64,000 nt of DNA from DVEG01 sp964405435 (GCA_964405435.1 CAYOOD010000001.1:62001-126000); one strand, 5' to 3'. Positions 53,341-61,669 are shown, counted from the stretch's first letter. Translations and numbers: made by a program. Notes: generated from the sequence alone by a model not told the origin.

Positions 53341-54462
53341 ATGGGCAGACAGCGCCAGGATACCTTCGTCATCGACTTGACAAGCGGCAAAAAGATTAAA
53401 CTAAACGGCTGCATTCCTTCTAAAAAAAAGCCCCCGAAAGCCAGACACTACAGCGCCACTCGCTTTGCAGACTCCGAATTGCCAGAAAGAGTTGACTTGC
53501 GCCAGTACCTCACAGCGGTAGAAGACCAAGCCCAGACCAATAGTTGCACCGCTAATGCGATCGCGGGAGCTTACGAATACCTGGCGATGCGGATATTGGG
53601 AGAATCGGGAGATATCAGCCGTTTATTTATTTATTATAATGCCCGACAGTTTGACAGCATAGAAGGCGATAACGGCAGTTCGATCGCCAGCAGCATCCAA
53701 GTCTTGCAGGAGATGGGTGCCTGTACCGAAGAAACTTGGCCATACGATCCGGAAATGGTGGACGAGGAGCCTTACGGCGAAGCGTATGAAGAAGCGCTGA
53801 GATTCTTAATCGAACACGCCGAAGAAGTTGACGTTGACTTGCACGCCATGAAACACTGTTTGGCAGAAGGATATCCCTTTGTTTTCGGATTGCGGCTGTT
53901 CAAATCTTTTGATAAAGCCCGCCGAAAAGGAGGAGTTCCCATGCCGAATTCCGACGAAACCGGGCGCGACAGTCACGGCAATCACGCCATGCTCTGCGTC
54001 GGGTACTCCGATCCGTACAAAGTATTTGTGGTGCGCAATTCCTGGGGTGAAAGCTGGGGAGATAAAGGCTATTGTTATATCCCCTACGACTACATGACGA
54101 ATCCCGATTATTGCTTCGACTGCTGGACAGTTAAGGCGGTTTCGGACGTGGACTTCAGCGCCAATGTCTGGGCGGAAGATGATGAGGATTTTGAATACTA
54201 CGACGAGGAAGCCGAGGGCGAAGAAGGGGAAGAAGAGGATTACGAATACTATGAGACGTATGTCACGGAAAGTGGGGACACCCTGTGGGCGATCGCTGAG
54301 TCATTCTACGAAGACGGCGAGTATTGGACGTACATTTACGAAGCGAACAGCGACCTAGTATCAGAAGATGCGGAGGAAGAACTCGAAGCCGGTATCGAGC
54401 TAGTCATTCCTTACGATGAAGAGGAAGAAGATGAGGAAGATGAGGAAGATGAGGAAGAATAA
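53341..54462 (+). CDS. Papain-family (C1) peptidase with LysM-like domain and acidic tail
   Basis: This 373-residue protein has a C1 peptidase domain (about residues 48-265): Gln63 and Cys69 in EDQAQTNSCTANA, His215 in NHAMLCVGY, Asn233 in VRNSWGESWG. A strongly acidic Glu/Asp/Tyr linker (residues 278-305) follows, then a LysM-like module (YVTESGDTLWAIAESFYEDG, with the closing LVIPY), and a tail of almost pure Glu/Asp. It has no signal peptide and no prodomain, unlike secreted papain-like enzymes, and the LysM motif is acidic instead of basic. ATG 53341 begins with MGRQRQDTFVIDLTSGKKIK. It may be a cytoplasmic processing enzyme. Confidence 0.88.
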   Translation: MGRQRQDTFVIDLTSGKKIKLNGCIPSKKKPPKARHYSATRFADSELPERVDLRQYLTAVEDQAQTNSCTANAIAGAYEYLAMRILGESGDISRLFIYYNARQFDSIEGDNGSSIASSIQVLQEMGACTEETWPYDPEMVDEEPYGEAYEEALRFLIEHAEEVDVDLHAMKHCLAEGYPFVFGLRLFKSFDKARRKGGVPMPNSDETGRDSHGNHAMLCVGYSDPYKVFVVRNSWGESWGDKGYCYIPYDYMTNPDYCFDCWTVKAVSDVDFSANVWAEDDEDFEYYDEEAEGEEGEEEDYEYYETYVTESGDTLWAIAESFYEDGEYWTYIYEANSDLVSEDAEEELEAGIELVIPYDEEEEDEEDEEDEEE

Positions 54463-54498
54463 AGGATAGCATTTCTAATTGATTGCTATAAGTCTTTT

Positions 54499-54527
54499 GG
54501 GTGCTTTACCGTTAAGCGGTAGCACCC
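54499..54527. terminator. Hairpin between the peptidase and pentapeptide genes
   Basis: GGGTGCTTTACCG and GCGGTAGCACCC pair with a two-base bulge, 37 bases after the peptidase stop. No T tract follows on either strand, so it is a possible, not certain, bidirectional terminator. Confidence 0.5.
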
Positions 54528-54562
54528 TATTCGACACGAGATTACCGGTTGTTTTATTGCGC

Positions 54563-55405
54563 CTATTTATTCTGGCAGCCATCGTTTTTTTCTTCACCTA
54601 CTGGCATAATCGTCTTGCAAAAAATCGCGCCATTTAAGTCTGCACCCTGGATATTTGCACCTTGTAAATTTGCTCCCGTGAGATCTGCGTTTTCCAGGTT
54701 AGCTATTTGAAGTTTTGCAGCTCGCAGGTCGGCATTTTTGAGGTTGGCTCCATACAAGTTAGTTCCATTCAAACTAGATTGTTGCAGTCTTGCGCCCTCC
54801 AGATTGACGTAAGCCAAATATATTCGATCGAGATTAACATAATTCAAAGGAACGCAGTTTTTTCGTTCTATAAATAACCATCCAATATTGTACCAAATTT
54901 CTTCCATTTGGGATTTGAATTTAAAGGGAACCCTAACATCTTGGCGGTATTTACAATTTTCCGTCAAAGACTGGAGAGCTTTAATTCTTCCGTAGCTGCC
55001 CGTGCCTTTTTCACTGGTTTCGGCATTCTGAGCCGACAAAATAATTCGCCAAGCTTCATGCTCTGCTTGAAGTTGTTGCTGTGGCAGAGAAATAAACAAA
55101 AAGCTCAAAGCAGCATAGATTATACTAAATTGACTCAAAAATTTAAAACTATTGGAAATCAAAGGAATGAAGTTTTGAGAAGATTTTTTAGGAGGTTGAA
55201 TATCCTGACAGTACGCATCCAACATTTGGCGGTAAATTTCTAGAGGAATTTCGCGTTTGTCAGCTTGCTGCTTTAGCTCGTACTCTCTTTCGAGTTTGGA
55301 GGATATCTTTAAAACCTTCTGCAAGTCTTCTTTCAGAGCTGCAATGCCAGCGTGAGGCTGCTGGTTTATTTGTGGCGATTGATTTTCTTCCGAGGGCAGA
55401 TTCAT
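54563..55405 (-). CDS. Pentapeptide repeat membrane protein
   Basis: This 280-residue protein has a coiled N-terminal part (LKEDLQKVLKISSKLEREYE), one membrane helix (FSIIYAALSFLFISL, near residue 100), a soluble middle with a short helical region (EHEAWRIILSAQNAE, likely preceding the LSLTENCKYRQD segment), and a C-terminal stretch of about 14 pentapeptide units (A(N/D)LxN type), ending with a Cys. It resembles cyanobacterial pentapeptide proteins with a helical membrane anchor. ATG 55403-55405 is chosen over TTG 55426. Function unknown. Confidence 0.8.
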   Translation of the reverse strand: MNLPSEENQSPQINQQPHAGIAALKEDLQKVLKISSKLEREYELKQQADKREIPLEIYRQMLDAYCQDIQPPKKSSQNFIPLISNSFKFLSQFSIIYAALSFLFISLPQQQLQAEHEAWRIILSAQNAETSEKGTGSYGRIKALQSLTENCKYRQDVRVPFKFKSQMEEIWYNIGWLFIERKNCVPLNYVNLDRIYLAYVNLEGARLQQSSLNGTNLYGANLKNADLRAAKLQIANLENADLTGANLQGANIQGADLNGAIFCKTIMPVGEEKNDGCQNK

Positions 55406-55742
55406 AATTTTTTGTCGCTTTTGCAAGCGCTAAGCTCAAGTCCGAATGCCTGCTACTCTGCTCAATACCTCGACAGCCAATCCTAAATTCGATCCTTCAG
55501 CTAGTGCAGCGGAAGTGAAATTACTATCATTGCCATTGGCGAGGAACGTCAGAAGCAATTTGCCAGCGAGATTAATTTTCCCGTCACTTACACCCTCTTA
55601 ACGATCGAACCGATCCCGTGTCAGTTCAAGCTGCTGCCGAATTTTCCGCAGCAAGTCTGCTCTGTCTGGGCTGTTCAGTTGGTGGCAGGTAATTATATGG
55701 CCATTTTTGCTCTGGCAATATGGCAATTCCGGAGGAGGATTA
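55406..55742. other. Intergenic region with an open but start-less frame
   Basis: On the + strand a frame from about 55520 to 55777 stays open for 86 codons (IGEERQKQFASEINFPVTYT) but lacks a start and overlaps the DUF433 gene. It could be the remnant of a small protein. Otherwise nothing is recognised. Confidence 0.35.
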
Positions 55743-56048
55743 TTAAATTTTTCTTACACTTTTTCCTGGTTTTATGGTAGAGTCTGCCTTAACATCCCTA
55801 GCTGTTTTTCGCATTTCTTGGAAAGCCGCCTCGCCAGCCTCCAGATAAGCGTCTATTGCAGTCCGATTCGCTAGGTAAAACGTAATGGCTCCATAGACTT
55901 CCTCCAGTGTCACGACAGGGAAAGCCTGCGCAATGCTTTCGGGTGACATGCCGTTGAGGAAGGCACAGACGATGGAATCGAGGGAAACGCGAGTTCCTGC
56001 AATCCAGTAACCGCCTTGGCGCTGTTCGACGTACTGTTTCGTTACCAT
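55743..56048 (-). CDS. DUF433 domain protein (antitoxin-like)
   Basis: This 101-residue protein matches DUF433: GGYWIAGTRVSLDSIVCAFLNG (residues about 12-33), SPESIAQAFP and LEEVYGAITFYLANR. DUF433 proteins are small winged-helix-like antitoxins, usually followed by a DUF5615 PIN-like toxin gene. No such toxin gene is seen downstream (55406-55742). It sits 53 bp after the thiC stop on the same strand, so it may be transcribed with thiC. Confidence 0.85.
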   Translation of the reverse strand: MVTKQYVEQRQGGYWIAGTRVSLDSIVCAFLNGMSPESIAQAFPVVTLEEVYGAITFYLANRTAIDAYLEAGEAAFQEMRKTARDVKADSTIKPGKSVRKI

Positions 56049-56101
56049 GATTTATCTCAGGTGCCGTTAATAGGGCGGGAACTGCCCGCCCTATTACTAG
56101 C

Positions 56102-57475
56102 TTAACCTTGCGTTACCGGCTCTTTCGCGAGGAACTTTTCGAGTTCTTCCAGGGCTTCGGCGTCAACTTTGGTCTGCATCGGGCAGAATTTGGGGCCACA
56201 CATCGAGCAGAATTCAGCAGTTTTGTAGATATCGGCTGGCAGGGTTTCGTCGTGGTACTCGCGAGCCCGATCGGGATCGAGGGCGAGTTCAAATTGGCGA
56301 TTCCAGTCGAAGTTGTAGCGGGCGCGAGAAAGTTCGTCGTCGCGATCGCGCGCGCCCGGGCGGTGCCGCGCAATATCCGCCGCGTGCGCCGCAATCTTGT
56401 ACGCAATCAAACCATTGCGCACGTCTTCGGCATTCGGCAGTCCGAGGTGTTCCTTCGGCGTGACGTAGCAGAGCATCGCCGTGCCGTACCAACCCGCCAT
56501 CGCCGCGCCAATCGCCGAGGTAATGTGGTCGTACCCGGGCGCAATGTCCGTCACCAGAGGGCCAAGCACATAGAAAGGCGCTTCCGAGCACTCTTCCATC
56601 TGCTTTTTGACATTAAACTCGATTTGATCCATCGGAACGTGACCGGGACCTTCCACCATCACCTGCACGTCGTGTTCCCACGCTTTGCGCGTCAACTGTC
56701 CGAGGGTTTTGAGTTCCGCGAGCTGGGCGTCGTCGGAGGCGTCGTGGGTGCAGCCGGGGCGCAGGGAATCTCCCAAACTGAACGAGACATCGTACTTCTT
56801 GAAAATTTCAATGATGTCCGCGAAGTGCGTGTAAAGGGGATTTTGCTTGTGGTGGTGCAGCATCCACTTGGCGATGATGCCGCCGCCGCGAGAGACGATG
56901 CCGGTGAGGCGGGTTTTCACCAAAGGCAGGTGTTCAATCAAAATGCCCGCGTGGATCGTCATGTAATCGACCCCTTGCTGGGCGTGTTTTTCGATGACGT
57001 GCAGGAAATCATCGGGGGTGAGGTTTTCCATCCTGCCATAAACGCTTTCCAGCGCTTGGTACACCGGCACGGTGCCGATGGGAACCGGCGAGGCGTTGAT
57101 GATGGCGGTGCGGATTTCATCCAGGTTGCCGCCGCCGGTGGATAAGTCCATGACGGTATCGGCACCGTATTTCACCGACAGTTTCAGCTTCTCGACTTCT
57201 TCGTCAATGTTTGAGGAGTTGGGAGACGCGCCGATATTGGCGTTCACCTTGCACTTGGAGGCAATGCCGATGCACATCGGCTCTAGGTTGGTGTGGTTGA
57301 TGTTGGCGGGTATAATCATGCGTCCCCGCGCCACTTCTTCCCGTATCAGCTCGACGGGCAGGTGTTCCCGCTTTGCCACATACTGCATCTCCTCGGTGAT
57401 GACTCCCTGACGGGCGTAGTGCATTTGAGAGACATTACTCTGCCCGCGCCGCTTGGCAACCCATTCTGCTCGCAT
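56102..57475 (-). CDS. thiC: Phosphomethylpyrimidine synthase
   Basis: ThiC is a radical-SAM enzyme that rearranges aminoimidazole ribotide into the HMP-P pyrimidine of thiamine. The 457-residue length fits the cyanobacterial form. The C-terminal cluster motif CSMCGPKFC is present, as are GGIIAKWMLHHHKQNP and EGPGHVPMDQIEFNV. Its leader contains a TPP riboswitch, so expression should fall when thiamine pyrophosphate is plentiful. Other thi genes are not in the window. Confidence 0.97.
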   Translation of the reverse strand: MRAEWVAKRRGQSNVSQMHYARQGVITEEMQYVAKREHLPVELIREEVARGRMIIPANINHTNLEPMCIGIASKCKVNANIGASPNSSNIDEEVEKLKLSVKYGADTVMDLSTGGGNLDEIRTAIINASPVPIGTVPVYQALESVYGRMENLTPDDFLHVIEKHAQQGVDYMTIHAGILIEHLPLVKTRLTGIVSRGGGIIAKWMLHHHKQNPLYTHFADIIEIFKKYDVSFSLGDSLRPGCTHDASDDAQLAELKTLGQLTRKAWEHDVQVMVEGPGHVPMDQIEFNVKKQMEECSEAPFYVLGPLVTDIAPGYDHITSAIGAAMAGWYGTAMLCYVTPKEHLGLPNAEDVRNGLIAYKIAAHAADIARHRPGARDRDDELSRARYNFDWNRQFELALDPDRAREYHDETLPADIYKTAEFCSMCGPKFCPMQTKVDAEALEELEKFLAKEPVTQG

Positions 57476-57499
57476 TGGTTTTTATCCTCTATAAACAGC

Positions 57500-57572
57500 T
57501 TCCCTCCGCCGGTATTACCCGGTGTCAGGTTCTAAGGGTGTAATCTCAGCCCGTTGCTGCGGGCACCCCTAG
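57500..57572 (-). promoter_or_regulatory. TPP riboswitch (THI element) upstream of thiC
   Basis: Read on the minus strand, the leader contains the diagnostic parts in order: GGGGTGCC with a GCAGCAACGGGC arm, GGCTGAGATTACACCC (the CUGAGA core), GAACCTGA, and CCGGGTAATACCGGCGGAGGGA cut here into its blocks CCGGGTAATACCGG and CGGAGGGA. It starts about 97 bases upstream of the thiC ATG and ends 24 bases before it, so control is likely by blocking translation initiation. Confidence 0.97.
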
Positions 57573-57768
57573 CTTGCTTGAGGATATCACTTAGTCGGGG
57601 GGTGGATGAGGGCAGGGTAGCAAATCTTAATAAGGCAAGAGAGCGATCGCCTGTTGAAAAGGCTGGTGTGGCGGTGCCGGGGCGATGCCTGGATATTTTT
57701 ACTCAATTCCCAGACAAACCCAAACTCTTTTAAAAGGCGATCGCTCCCCTGCATTCACAAGATGTCAA

Positions 57769-58524
57769 TTACACTTCATCAGGGTTAACCCCCAACTGGC
57801 GCAACCGTTCCGCCAAGCGATCGGCTCGTTGCCGTTCAATTTCCACTAACTCGTCGCCAGTCAGCAATAAATTCCCTTGAGAATCCCACCAGCGCAACCA
57901 AGGCAACTCCATATTTTCATATCGCCCTTGCCAAATTCCCAACTCAACGCCCAGCGGCGGAATCGGATAGTGTCCCCGTTCGTTGGGAGCCATTTGCTCG
58001 TAGCGACCGTTGATTAGCTGATAAACTTCTACTTGGGCTTTTTTCACTTCATAGATGCCGTAGAAAGGCACTCTAATCGCTTGTTCGTATACCCAAAATT
58101 TGCCTGCATTTCGCGCGTCTTCCCGGCTGGCAAGGGGAGGCGGGGTTCTGTCTCGCTCCTCCGCACCATTCCCCGATACAAATTCCAGAACGATTAGGGG
58201 TGCAACGTATTCCTGCCACAAAACATAGGAACGCCGCACCTGCCCATTTAACATCGGCGGCACGTTGGGAACGTAAAACCAATCGGGTGCCTCTGCGCCT
58301 CTTTCTGGCGGCTCGGTTAAGCGCCAATAAATGCCGCAGTCTTGCCCGATGCAATATTGTCCGTCTGGGTGCAATTGTTGCAATACCTGTCGGATAGAAT
58401 TGCTGAGGATGTCGCTTTGCGGACGTTCTTGAAAGTTTTTCACAAAAGTCCCGTCTGATTCTGGTAGCTGGGTATGGTCTGGAAGAGAGGTTATTTCCAG
58501 TTCTGCGGGTTTGGAAAGAGTCAT
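57769..58524 (-). CDS. Uma2 family endonuclease (DUF820)
   Basis: This 251-residue protein is an Uma2/DUF820 member, a PD-(D/E)XK nuclease-fold family greatly expanded in cyanobacteria and of unknown role. The core is seen in APDWFYVPNVPP, LIVLEFVSGNG (with the Glu), GKFWVYEQAIRVPFYGIYEV and the closing coiled end VEIERQRADRLAERLRQLG. No partner gene is adjacent. ATG 58522-58524 is the start. Confidence 0.85.
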   Translation of the reverse strand: MTLSKPAELEITSLPDHTQLPESDGTFVKNFQERPQSDILSNSIRQVLQQLHPDGQYCIGQDCGIYWRLTEPPERGAEAPDWFYVPNVPPMLNGQVRRSYVLWQEYVAPLIVLEFVSGNGAEERDRTPPPLASREDARNAGKFWVYEQAIRVPFYGIYEVKKAQVEVYQLINGRYEQMAPNERGHYPIPPLGVELGIWQGRYENMELPWLRWWDSQGNLLLTGDELVEIERQRADRLAERLRQLGVNPDEV

Positions 58525-58602
58525 AGGAAATCCTCTATTTATTGAGGGTTATTTGATTATAGCTTAAATTTTTCTCTTTTTTTACACTTAGCAATTCTGG
58601 AA

Positions 58603-58637
58603 TAAAAAAAAAGATTAGGGGCGCTCGAACGCCCCCA
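58603..58637 (-). terminator. Factor-independent terminator (minus strand)
   Basis: On the minus strand GGGGGCG-TTCG-AGCGCCCC forms a hairpin followed by TAATC and a run of nine T residues (the A run at 58604-58612 on the + strand). It lies 36 bases after the stop of the small membrane protein gene at 58673. Confidence 0.9.
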
Positions 58638-58672
58638 ATGAACGAAGTTTTAGAAAAGCGATCGCCTGCCAA

Positions 58673-58915
58673 TCAATTTGGATTCAATCGCTTGGAAATC
58701 CAACTAATAATGCCACTTAGAAGCGCCCCAGCCATGAGAATGCCGATCGCTGGAGTAAAGACGGGCTCCCAGAGTTTGTACCAGAGGTCGAGTCCGAGGT
58801 TTAATTTAGCCCCTCGCCCGATCACGGCGATCGCCAGCCACGCGAAACTGAGCAATACTAAAAATACATCGGCTACTAGAAATAGATTTAGCCAGTCGAG
58901 GAGTTTGTCTTTCAT
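58673..58915 (-). CDS. Small two- or three-helix membrane protein
   Basis: This 80-residue protein has two clear membrane helices (LFLVADVFLVLLSFAWLAIAV and VFTPAIGILMAGALLSGIIS) joined by a short polar loop (GRGAKLNLGLDLWYKLW). I do not recognise a family. Its own terminator lies just downstream. It belongs to a run of three short membrane-protein genes (58673, 59082, 59450). Confidence 0.7.
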   Translation of the reverse strand: MKDKLLDWLNLFLVADVFLVLLSFAWLAIAVIGRGAKLNLGLDLWYKLWEPVFTPAIGILMAGALLSGIISWISKRLNPN

Positions 58916-59081
58916 TGGTTTTAGATGCTACTTCACGCCTTATCGATTTTAAATTTTAGAGGAAATTTGAGCGTTTAAATTTTATGAAAAAGTTCGCCGG
59001 GGGAATTTGCCCCCGGTTGTGGTAGAATGCGCTTGCAACTAGGCGCTGAGAGAAGGGCAGGGGCAATCGCCCGCGCCAGGA

Positions 59082-59408
59082 TTACGCGCCTCTGAGCAAG
59101 CGAACCATGCTGCGGGAATGGGCGATCGCCCAGAAGTTGATGGCCATACAAACTGCAGCCAGGGTCAGCAGGATGTAAGTGGGAGCCATGACAACGCCCA
59201 CGACAAACCAACTCAAAACGTGAAGTACCATGATGAGAGCGGGGGCGATCGCGAACAGAGCCGCGCGGTTCACCTCAACTTGAGGGCGGCGCAGTGCCGT
59301 CAGGATCAGAGTCGCGAGCGTGGCTGCCAGGTTGGCAGGCACCAGAAACGCACAAATCGCGATGCAGTTGGCATGAGAGAAATCGAGCAGGGTATTTAAG
59401 TCAAACAT
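59082..59408 (-). CDS. Small three-helix membrane protein
   Basis: This 108-residue protein has three hydrophobic segments: CIAICAFLVPANLAATLATL, ALFAIAPALIMVLHVLSWFV and PTYILLTLAAVCMAINFWAI. Cys and His residues are scattered, without a metal motif. I recognise no family. It is divergent from the 40-residue gene at 59450, with 41 bp between them. Confidence 0.65.
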   Translation of the reverse strand: MFDLNTLLDFSHANCIAICAFLVPANLAATLATLILTALRRPQVEVNRAALFAIAPALIMVLHVLSWFVVGVVMAPTYILLTLAAVCMAINFWAIAHSRSMVRLLRGA

Positions 59409-59449
59409 GATTAAAAAACGATAATCTGGTGTTAGTTTATCGAAATATC

Positions 59450-59572
59450 ATGCGTCCAATGGAAAATACGGCTTCGCTCGATTTAATTGCAGGCGGGTTG
59501 GCGATCGCCATTATCATCGGCGGGTTCCTGATGATGTTCACCAGCGTCTTTACCACCAAAGCGAAAAAATAA
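59450..59572 (+). CDS. Possible 40-residue single-helix membrane protein
   Basis: ATG 59450 opens a 40-codon frame, MRPMENTASLDLIAGGLAIA followed by IIIGGFLMMF TSVFTTKAKK, ending TAA 59572. It has one membrane helix with a basic C-terminus and acidic N-terminal residues, like small thylakoid subunits, but matches none I can name (not PsbX, PetN, PetM or PsaX). There is no strong ribosome site; ATG 59459 is the alternative. Confidence 0.5.
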   Translation: MRPMENTASLDLIAGGLAIAIIIGGFLMMFTSVFTTKAKK

Positions 59573-59721
59573 AGGCCATTGAGCCCCCGACTGGCCAATA
59601 TCGAGCCCCATTCCTCAGCCGTATCGGAACCTTGTTTCGGGAACTCCATCGACTCGGTAGGGATTCGATATCATAAAAAAGATTTAAACCAGTTAGCTTC
59701 GATATTCAATTTCGATTCGCA

Positions 59722-60372
59722 ATGCAAACAACCAAGTCAATCGGTAAACTCGCCGTCAGCGCAGCGCTAGCTTTAGCACTAGGGCCTTTGGGCGCAGCCG
59801 TTGCACGGGCACAAGAGGTGTTCGATCCTATCTTCTTGCTCGATGCAACCTGCATCAGTGCTGGCCCGGGCCGCTGGCGCTACGATGTTAAAAATGTTTC
59901 CGTAGGGCGAGCGGTCTATAAATCATATTGGTACATGGGTCCCGGCACCGATTATTCCGCAATGACCTGCCGCATCAGACCGGAGAATCCTGACGAAAGA
60001 GATTATAACTTCCAAACCCTATCGCTGGCATTTGGAATGCGCGATAACGACGCGGGCAGCCCGGGGGCAACGGTTACGGTTTATTTAGATGGAAAGCGCG
60101 GCCCCTCGAAGAGCGTGCTGCCGGGACAGAAAGAGCGCATCGAAGTCAATATTACCAATGTCAGCAATGTTTCTGTAGAAACCGAGTGCAATGACAAGGT
60201 AAGATATTGCGATCGCGTCTACTTCTGGCAAGGTTCGCTGCAACCTGCGCCGCTGCCGCCAAATCCGGACACGAGCCAGCCTATCCCGCCCCCTCCATCC
60301 GACGGCAGCACCAACGAACTGCCTGCCCTGCCCCCACCCCCTCCTATCAATTCTCCCAATCAACCGCTCTAA
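59722..60372 (+). CDS. Exported protein with proline-rich tail
   Basis: This 216-residue protein has a signal peptide (residues 1-30, cleavage near ARAQE), a beta-rich domain with a conserved-looking cysteine pair pattern (DATCISAGPGRW, MTCRIRP, ETECNDKVRYC), and a Pro-rich C-terminal tail (PPNPDTSQPIPPPPSDG and similar). The tail could span or bind cell-wall material. I recognise no family. It is followed after 15 bp by the next gene on the same strand. Confidence 0.75.
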   Translation: MQTTKSIGKLAVSAALALALGPLGAAVARAQEVFDPIFLLDATCISAGPGRWRYDVKNVSVGRAVYKSYWYMGPGTDYSAMTCRIRPENPDERDYNFQTLSLAFGMRDNDAGSPGATVTVYLDGKRGPSKSVLPGQKERIEVNITNVSNVSVETECNDKVRYCDRVYFWQGSLQPAPLPPNPDTSQPIPPPPSDGSTNELPALPPPPPINSPNQPL

Positions 60373-60387
60373 AGCGAACCAGCTCCA

Positions 60388-60780
60388 ATGAAGCCCAAAA
60401 TCAAAAACACGATCGCGTGGCAGCAAGCAGAATTGTTGATGCAACCGGCGCTCATCCGCCTGATCGACAACCTGCGAAAAAAGCTGGAAGAATCTGTCTG
60501 GCAAGCAACCTATGAAGAGGTGCAGCTGCCCGTTCCCGGCTACCAACTGTGCTTGCAGCATCAAGACCAGCAAATCAGGGTAAATATGTGGGAATTGTGC
60601 TATCAAATCTGCTTCAGCAATTACCGCCACTCTCATGCGGCAATGGAGAGCGTGGAAGTTGACATCGATACCAGTCTCATCGACGAAACAACCGGAGATG
60701 TCGATTGGAATCGGCTCGACGAAAAAGCGAAGCAGGTTGTAGAGGAGGTTTTTGCTAGCTTGCCAGCGATCGGGGCGTGA
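60388..60780 (+). CDS. Conserved hypothetical cytoplasmic protein
   Basis: This 130-residue protein has no signal or membrane segment. It begins with a helical part (WQQAELLMQPALIRLIDNLR), then a beta-rich middle with several Cys (YQLCLQHQDQQIRVNMWELC) and an acidic C-terminus (DIDTSLIDETTGDVDWNRLD). It resembles hypothetical proteins found only in cyanobacteria. ATG 60388 is the start; the gene is probably in an operon with the exported protein 15 bp upstream. Confidence 0.7.
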   Translation: MKPKIKNTIAWQQAELLMQPALIRLIDNLRKKLEESVWQATYEEVQLPVPGYQLCLQHQDQQIRVNMWELCYQICFSNYRHSHAAMESVEVDIDTSLIDETTGDVDWNRLDEKAKQVVEEVFASLPAIGA

Positions 60781-60882
60781 CGGGAAAGCGATTTTTTTTG
60801 CTAAAAGAACCCCAATAATCGGGGTGCATTTCCAATTTTATCTGGTTGATAAATTACTGTTTAATTCTCACACAATAGTAGG

Positions 60883-60901
60883 GGCACGGCATCGCCGTGC
60901 C
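60883..60901. repeat. Short palindromic repeat
   Basis: GGCACGGC-ATC-GCCGTGCC is an 8-bp perfect stem, part of a TAGGGGCACGG...CCGTGCC type element that recurs in cyanobacterial genomes. It lies downstream of the hypothetical gene and may double as its terminator. Confidence 0.65.
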
Positions 60902-60958
60902 TCTTACAATTTTTATAATTTTTTAGGGATAAGCGTAGATTTCGCGCCCCTTTGCCGT

Positions 60959-61385
60959 TCAAACTATCTCAGACAGCACAACCACTTCAAGTCCGGGAAG
61001 CGATCGCAACCGAGCATCATTGGTTAAAAATGTCTCGCAGCCCGTTAAAATCGCTGTGGCTCCGTGAATCGCATCTGGCAGTCGGAGGTTAGCGATCGCC
61101 CGCAATCTCGCAGCTTCAACCAACACCTCCCGGCTCACTGAAACAACCTCAAGCGCGTCGGAATTTTGCAAAGCTTGCTGATAAACTGTCTGCCTCTCTA
61201 CGTTTTCGTCCATAAAAGGTCTGACGAGAACTTCTGCTAAAGTCAACTCGCTGGTGACTGCTCTGAGAGTCCCTTCGTCAAGGCGCTCAAACAATTCACT
61301 TAGCGCCTCAACAAAAGCCGGGTATGCCTCTAACGCATAGATGAAAATGTTTGTATCTAAATGACGCGATCGCCCCGAATTGCAT
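60959..61385 (-). pseudogene. PIN-domain toxin (VapC-like), frameshifted at its start
   Basis: The PIN RNase fold is clear: HLDTNIFIYALEAY at the N-terminus with catalytic Asp, ELTLAEVLVRP with the Glu, and the LPDAIHGATAI and TNDARLRSL motifs with further acidic residues. The only ATG (61383-61385) directly follows the antitoxin stop (61386-61388), but it is in the wrong frame. A run of four C at 61373-61376 (four G in the gene) explains this: with three, the frame would read MQFGRSRHLDTNIF. No in-frame ATG, GTG or TTG lies between the antitoxin stop and the domain. The toxin is therefore probably not made, or the base is a sequencing error. Confidence 0.85.
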
Positions 61386-61616
61386 TTAAGATAACCAACT
61401 GTCTCGATCCCTGCTAATAAACTCGTCCGCTTCCTTTGGCGTTGCGAATCCTCCCTTTGCCGTACCAATGAAACTGGTTAAAGAACGCTGTTTTTTAGGA
61501 GGCGTTCCCAGAATCACGATTACATCTGCAACCGCTCCTTCTGGCAAATCAGGCGATTGAATTTCAATTACACCACCCGGTTGTATAACGCATGTTTGCC
61601 TCAAAGCTTGGTTCAT
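61386..61616 (-). CDS. VapB-like antitoxin
   Basis: This 76-residue protein directly precedes the PIN-toxin gene on the same strand; the stop TAA abuts the toxin ATG. It has a short beta-rich N-terminal DNA-binding-like part (GGVIEIQSPDLPEGAVADVI) and a C-terminal tail that should wrap the toxin (TAKGGFATPKEADEFISRDR). Such antitoxins neutralise PIN RNases and repress their own operon. The start is ATG 61614-61616. With the toxin frameshifted, it may act alone. Confidence 0.82.
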   Translation of the reverse strand: MNQALRQTCVIQPGGVIEIQSPDLPEGAVADVIVILGTPPKKQRSLTSFIGTAKGGFATPKEADEFISRDRDSWLS

Positions 61617-61669
61617 TGCCGCCTCTCCTTTTTATCTCCATAATGGGACTGTATAACCTCACTTTAGTC

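Noticed and set aside
56108..57145. A 345-codon open frame on the + strand
   Set aside because: It is the antisense of thiC. The Arg/His/Val-rich composition is what the complement of a GC-rich conserved gene gives.
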